A stretch of DNA of 64,000 nt, from contig CBDDEC010000002.1 of NCBI GenBank assembly GCA_965226785.1, positions 434,001-498,000 on the forward strand, given 5' to 3'. The position numbers and the translations under genes were made by a program. This DNA is from CBDDEC01 sp965226785. GTDB taxonomy: Bacteria > Chloroflexota > Dehalococcoidia > UBA2979. The notes beneath the pieces are model-generated. The model made no database searches. It worked only from the letters and a program-made list of their open reading frames with translations, and was not told the origin of the DNA. This document shows, piece by piece, positions 60,997-64,000 of the stretch (the stretch's first letter is position 1; the number at the start of each line of letters is the position of its first letter).

Positions 60997-62721
60997 CTAG
61001 TAGCCGCGGTAGCGGGTCGCCAGCGGCAGCCGGCGGTCGCGGCCGAAGGCCCGCGACGAGATCTTGACACCAGGAGGCGACTGCCGGCGCTTGTACTCGT
61101 TGCGGTTGATCAGGTCGACCACCCGCCTCACCGTCGCCTCCTCGAAGCCCCGCGCGACGATGGACTCGAGCGACAGGTCGTCCTCGACGTAGGCCTCCAC
61201 GATCGGGTCCAGGATCTCGTAGTCGGGGAGCGAGTCGGAATCGAGCTGGTCCGGGCGGAGTTCGGCGGACGGCGGCTTGTCGATCGAGTTCTGCGGGATG
61301 ACGTGGCTGCGCGTGTTGCGGTGCCGCGAGAGCTCCCACACGAGGGTCTTCGGCACGTCCTTGATGACGGCGAAGCCGCCGACCATGTCGCCATAGAGCG
61401 TGGCGTACCCGCAGGCGTACTCGGACTTGTTCCCGGTCGTGAGCACGAGCGACCCGTTGCGCTTGTTCGATAGCGCCATCACCAGCATCCCGCGGATGCG
61501 CGACTGCACGTTCTCCTCCGCGGTGCCCGCCGCAGCGTCGCCGAACTCGCGTGCCAGGGCGTCGAGCGCCGCCTCGTGCACCGGTTCGATCGGCATCGAG
61601 GCGAGGCGCACGCCGAGGTTGTTCGCCAGATCAACCGCGTCTCCGATCGAGCCCTCCGAGGAGTAGCGCGACGGCATCGAGACCCCCGTCACGGCATCCG
61701 AGCCCAGCGCGTCGACGGCGATAGCCGCGACGAGCGCCGAGTCGATGCCGCCGGACATCGCGACGAAGACGTGATCGAAGCCCGACTTCTGGACGTAGTC
61801 ACGGGTGCCGAGCACCAGGGCGTCATAGACCTCGGCGATGTGGTCGGGTGGCGGCAGCACCTCTGCCGGCAGCGCCAGCCGCGGCTCGACCGGCGTCGTG
61901 GTGATCACCAGCGGCGGCGGACCCTCGATCGGTTCGCGGTCGCGACGCAGGCGCGACTCGTGGAGCTGGCGCTGCACCACCTCCTCGACGTTGATGTCGG
62001 CGACCACGAGGTCTTCGCGCATCGACGCGCCGCGAGCCAGGACCTCGCCGCTCGGGTCGATCACCATCGAGTTGCCGTCGAACACGAGCTCGTCCTGACC
62101 GCCCACCTGGTTCACGTAGGCGATCGCGATCGTGTTGTCGGAGGCGCGGGTGGTGATCATCTGCTCGCGGTAGCGGTGCTTGGCGGCGTGGAAGGGCGAC
62201 GCGTTGATATTGACGACGACCTGGGCACCCAGCAGCGCCGCCTCGCGTGCCGGGCCACCGGGGAACCAGATGTCCTCGCAGACCGTGAGCCCCACGGGCA
62301 CGCCGGCGATCTCATAGATGCCCACCTCGTGGCCCGGGTGGAAGTAGCGCTCCTCGTCGAACACGCCGTAGTTCGGCAGGCGTTGCTTGCGGTAGATGTC
62401 GACGACCTGGCCGCCGTGCACCAGCGCCGCGCCGTTGAAGAGCTGCCGTTCGAAGTCGATGCAACCGACCACGAGCGGCGGCAGGCCCTCGGCGTCGCGC
62501 GCCAGCCGCTCGAGCGCGGCCGCCGCGTCGTCCAGGAAGGCGCCGCGCAGCAGCTGATCCTCGGGCGGGTATCCGGTGATCGCCAGCTCCGGGAAGGCGA
62601 CGAGGTCGGCGCCCTGCTCTGCGGCGCGCTGCGCCGCTTCGAGGATCCTCGAACGGTTGCCGTCGAAGTCGCCGACGGTCGTGTTGATCTGCGCAAGCGC
62701 GACCCGCAGGTGGTGCTGCAT
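60997..62721 (-). CDS. nadE: Glutamine-dependent NAD+ synthetase
   Basis: 574 residues from ATG 62721. N-terminal nitrilase-type amidase: VALAQINTTVGDFDGNRSRI, LVAFPELAITGYPPEDQLLR (Glu), YRKQRLPNYGVFDEERYFHP (Lys) and GLTVCEDIWFPGG (Cys). C-terminal synthetase: VFVAMSGGIDSALVAAIAVD (PP-loop), TTGNKSEYACGYATLYGDMV and RRVVDLINRNEYKRRQSPPG. It makes NAD+ from deamido-NAD+, ATP and glutamine. All catalytic residues are visible. The last step in NAD synthesis, so essential. Confidence 0.96.
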   Translation of the reverse strand: MQHHLRVALAQINTTVGDFDGNRSRILEAAQRAAEQGADLVAFPELAITGYPPEDQLLRGAFLDDAAAALERLARDAEGLPPLVVGCIDFERQLFNGAALVHGGQVVDIYRKQRLPNYGVFDEERYFHPGHEVGIYEIAGVPVGLTVCEDIWFPGGPAREAALLGAQVVVNINASPFHAAKHRYREQMITTRASDNTIAIAYVNQVGGQDELVFDGNSMVIDPSGEVLARGASMREDLVVADINVEEVVQRQLHESRLRRDREPIEGPPPLVITTTPVEPRLALPAEVLPPPDHIAEVYDALVLGTRDYVQKSGFDHVFVAMSGGIDSALVAAIAVDALGSDAVTGVSMPSRYSSEGSIGDAVDLANNLGVRLASMPIEPVHEAALDALAREFGDAAAGTAEENVQSRIRGMLVMALSNKRNGSLVLTTGNKSEYACGYATLYGDMVGGFAVIKDVPKTLVWELSRHRNTRSHVIPQNSIDKPPSAELRPDQLDSDSLPDYEILDPIVEAYVEDDLSLESIVARGFEEATVRRVVDLINRNEYKRRQSPPGVKISSRAFGRDRRLPLATRYRGY

Positions 62722-62937
62722 CCCGGCTCGACCCTTCCTCGACCGCGCCGCCTCACCGCCGCGCGGTACTTTGTGTACGAAGTACACTAACTACGAGTCG
62801 ATCCTAGGAGCCAGCGGCGTCCGTCGTCAATCCAGGACCTCAGGAACGCGTCAGAGCGGCCCGCTCGCGTCTGCGCCTCGCGCGGTGCAAACTGGTGCAC
62901 CGGTCGCCCCACCCGTCCGGCACGTCAAGGTTGGTCC

Positions 62938-63864
62938 GTGCAGATATCGTTTCCCGAGTTCCTCGAGGCGTTGCCGATCGCGCACGACTTGATCGGCGAT
63001 GACGAGGGGATCTGGGGGGCGTGGAACTTCGACCCGGAGTTCGTCATCCCGATCGTCCTCCTCGGCGTGGTCTACGCGAACGGGCTGCGCCGTTGGACCG
63101 ACCGGACGCGGGCGCACCCCTGGTGGCGCACGACGCTCTATTACAGCGGCCTGCTGGTACTGCTGCTGTCCGTCGAGTCCCCGATCGATCGGCTGGGCGA
63201 GCACCACTTCTCGATGCACATGATCCAACACGAGATGGTCGTCATGGCCGCCGCGCCGCTGTTACTCCTCGGGGCGCCGACCACGCCGATGCTGCGCGGC
63301 ATGCCCAGGTGGCTGCGACTGGGCGTGGTGCGGCGGCTCGCGAAGCGAGACGAGGTGCGCTGGACCTACCGCCAGGTCACACATCCCCTGCTCGGTGTGA
63401 TCGTGATCAGCGCAACGTTCTGGCTGTGGCACCTGGGACCCGGCTGGTATGACGCGGCGCTCGAGGACGATGTCATCCACGACCTCCAGCACTTCAACTT
63501 CTGGATCGCCGGCGTCCTGCTCTGGTGGAACATCGTCGACCCCAAGCCGCTGCAGGCACGACTCGCCTACATCCCCCGCATGCTCTACGTCTTCGCCGCG
63601 GGCGTGCCGAAGCACTTCCTCGGCGCCATCCTGACCTTCGCCGCGGAGCCGCTGTTCGACACCTACCTGAACGTGCGCCCGCTGATCGGTCTCGACCCGC
63701 TGGAGGACCAGCAGCTCGGCGGGCTCATCATGTGGGTGCCGAGCGTGATGATGCACCTGGTGACGATGGGCATCATCTTTGCGATCTGGGCGCAAAAGTC
63801 CGAACAGCGCCAGCGCGAGGAAGAGGCGGCACGCGACGCCGCCGCGGCACTGCCCGGCGACTGA
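62938..63864 (+). CDS. ctaG: CtaG-family cytochrome c oxidase assembly protein
   Basis: 308 residues from GTG 62938. Six to seven membrane helices. Family landmarks: VVYANGLRRWTDRTR, the conserved HHFSMHMIQHEMVVMAAAPL with its His cluster, GAPTTPMLRGMPRWLRLG, TFWLWHLGPGWYDAALEDDV, IHDLQHFNFWIAGVLLWWNI and a C-terminal VMMHLVTMGIIFAIWAQK. This is the caa3-type CtaG (PF09678), unrelated to the Cox11 form. It is needed for Cu insertion or assembly of cytochrome oxidase and implies aerobic respiration. Confidence 0.93.
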   Translation: MQISFPEFLEALPIAHDLIGDDEGIWGAWNFDPEFVIPIVLLGVVYANGLRRWTDRTRAHPWWRTTLYYSGLLVLLLSVESPIDRLGEHHFSMHMIQHEMVVMAAAPLLLLGAPTTPMLRGMPRWLRLGVVRRLAKRDEVRWTYRQVTHPLLGVIVISATFWLWHLGPGWYDAALEDDVIHDLQHFNFWIAGVLLWWNIVDPKPLQARLAYIPRMLYVFAAGVPKHFLGAILTFAAEPLFDTYLNVRPLIGLDPLEDQQLGGLIMWVPSVMMHLVTMGIIFAIWAQKSEQRQREEEAARDAAAALPGD

Positions 63865-63902
63865 CCGACCCGACCGAGCCTCGAACGCCACGATCAGAAA
63901 GA

Positions 63903-63921
63903 CCGAGGGGTTCGCCCTCGG
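63903..63921 (-). terminator. Terminator hairpin for the gene at the right edge
   Basis: On the minus strand CCGAGGG (63921-63915), a 5-base loop and CCCTCGG (63909-63903), followed by TCTTTCTG. The stem is seven base pairs with a T-rich tail on this strand, and it starts two bases after the stop of the partial gene at 63924. This is the best-formed rho-independent terminator in the window. Confidence 0.7.
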
Positions 63922-63923
63922 CC

Positions 63924-64000
63924 TCAGCGTTGGATCCGCGAGTGGTCAGCCAGCCAGCCCGGCGTTCAGGACCGCGTCCGTAACGTCGTTCCAGAAGAGC
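63924..64000 (-). CDS. C-terminal end of an unidentified protein, truncated by the window edge
   Basis: The minus strand carries LFWNDVTDAVLNAGLADHSR then IQR and TGA at 63926-63924. The frame is open to the right edge. Only about 25 residues are visible, in an alpha-helical pattern, so no function is proposed. The terminator immediately downstream supports a real gene end. Confidence 0.5.

Overview
The window is a high-GC, densely packed bacterial chromosome segment. The mix of genes (family III CoA-transferases, some fused in tandem; three luciferase-like flavin monooxygenases; acyl-CoA dehydrogenase and enoyl-CoA hydratase; a DUF1800/DUF1501/NHL operon; TasA/camelysin-like proteins; DUF3179; CtaG) resembles Chloroflexota, perhaps a Dehalococcoidia/SAR202-type lineage. 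This is inference from gene content; the window has no rRNA or other marker gene that would settle it.

Layout. 1-0.8 kb: end of a PQQ-type sugar dehydrogenase. 1-4.1 kb: cysD-cysN-sulfotransferase operon (minus strand). 4.2-6.9 kb: phage packaging remnant (ParB-like, small terminase, large terminase broken by an in-frame stop). 7.1-10 kb: frameshifted lipoprotein and a TadG-like protein. 10-25.3 kb: catabolic block with CoA-transferases, acyl-CoA dehydrogenase, flavin monooxygenases, ADP-ribosylglycohydrolase plus PfkB kinase, class V aminotransferase, small enzymes, a broken DUF2157 membrane protein and an enoyl-CoA hydratase. 25.6-29 kb: von Willebrand/Tad protein and two almost identical TasA-like proteins; the leader of one carries a convincing cyclic-di-GMP-I (GEMM) riboswitch and the leader of the other a decayed relative. 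29-30.2 kb: junction-like patch with small ORFs, a tRNA-Ser 5'-half fragment and a perfect 38-bp palindrome. 30.2-33.8 kb: DUF1800-DUF1501-NHL operon. 34-41.4 kb: second CoA-transferase fusion, flippase-like membrane protein, PilZ protein, MFS exporter. 41.4-42.1 kb: decayed tyrosine integrase beside tRNA-Ser(UGA). 42.3-49.3 kb: small membrane proteins, VOC protein, hydrolase, flavin monooxygenase, phosphoesterase, sucCD, SRPBCC protein. 49.4-52.7 kb: accessory patch with DUF5343, an IS1595-type element and a Ku gene lacking its normal start. 52.7-64 kb: ligD, DUF3179 lipoprotein, acetyltransferase, an atypical DHPS, a pair of probable pseudoenzymes (DegT-like and ROK-like), NAD synthetase, CtaG and the tail of a further gene.

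How it fits together. The catabolic genes suggest activation of organic acids as CoA thioesters, dehydrogenation/hydration and flavin- or F420-dependent oxygenation, feeding succinyl-CoA synthetase. The riboswitch, the PilZ protein and the TasA/Tad surface proteins point to cyclic-di-GMP control of a surface matrix. Several genes are interrupted by events that each look like one extra base, so either these genes are decaying or the assembly carries single-base insertion errors; this must be settled before calling them pseudogenes.
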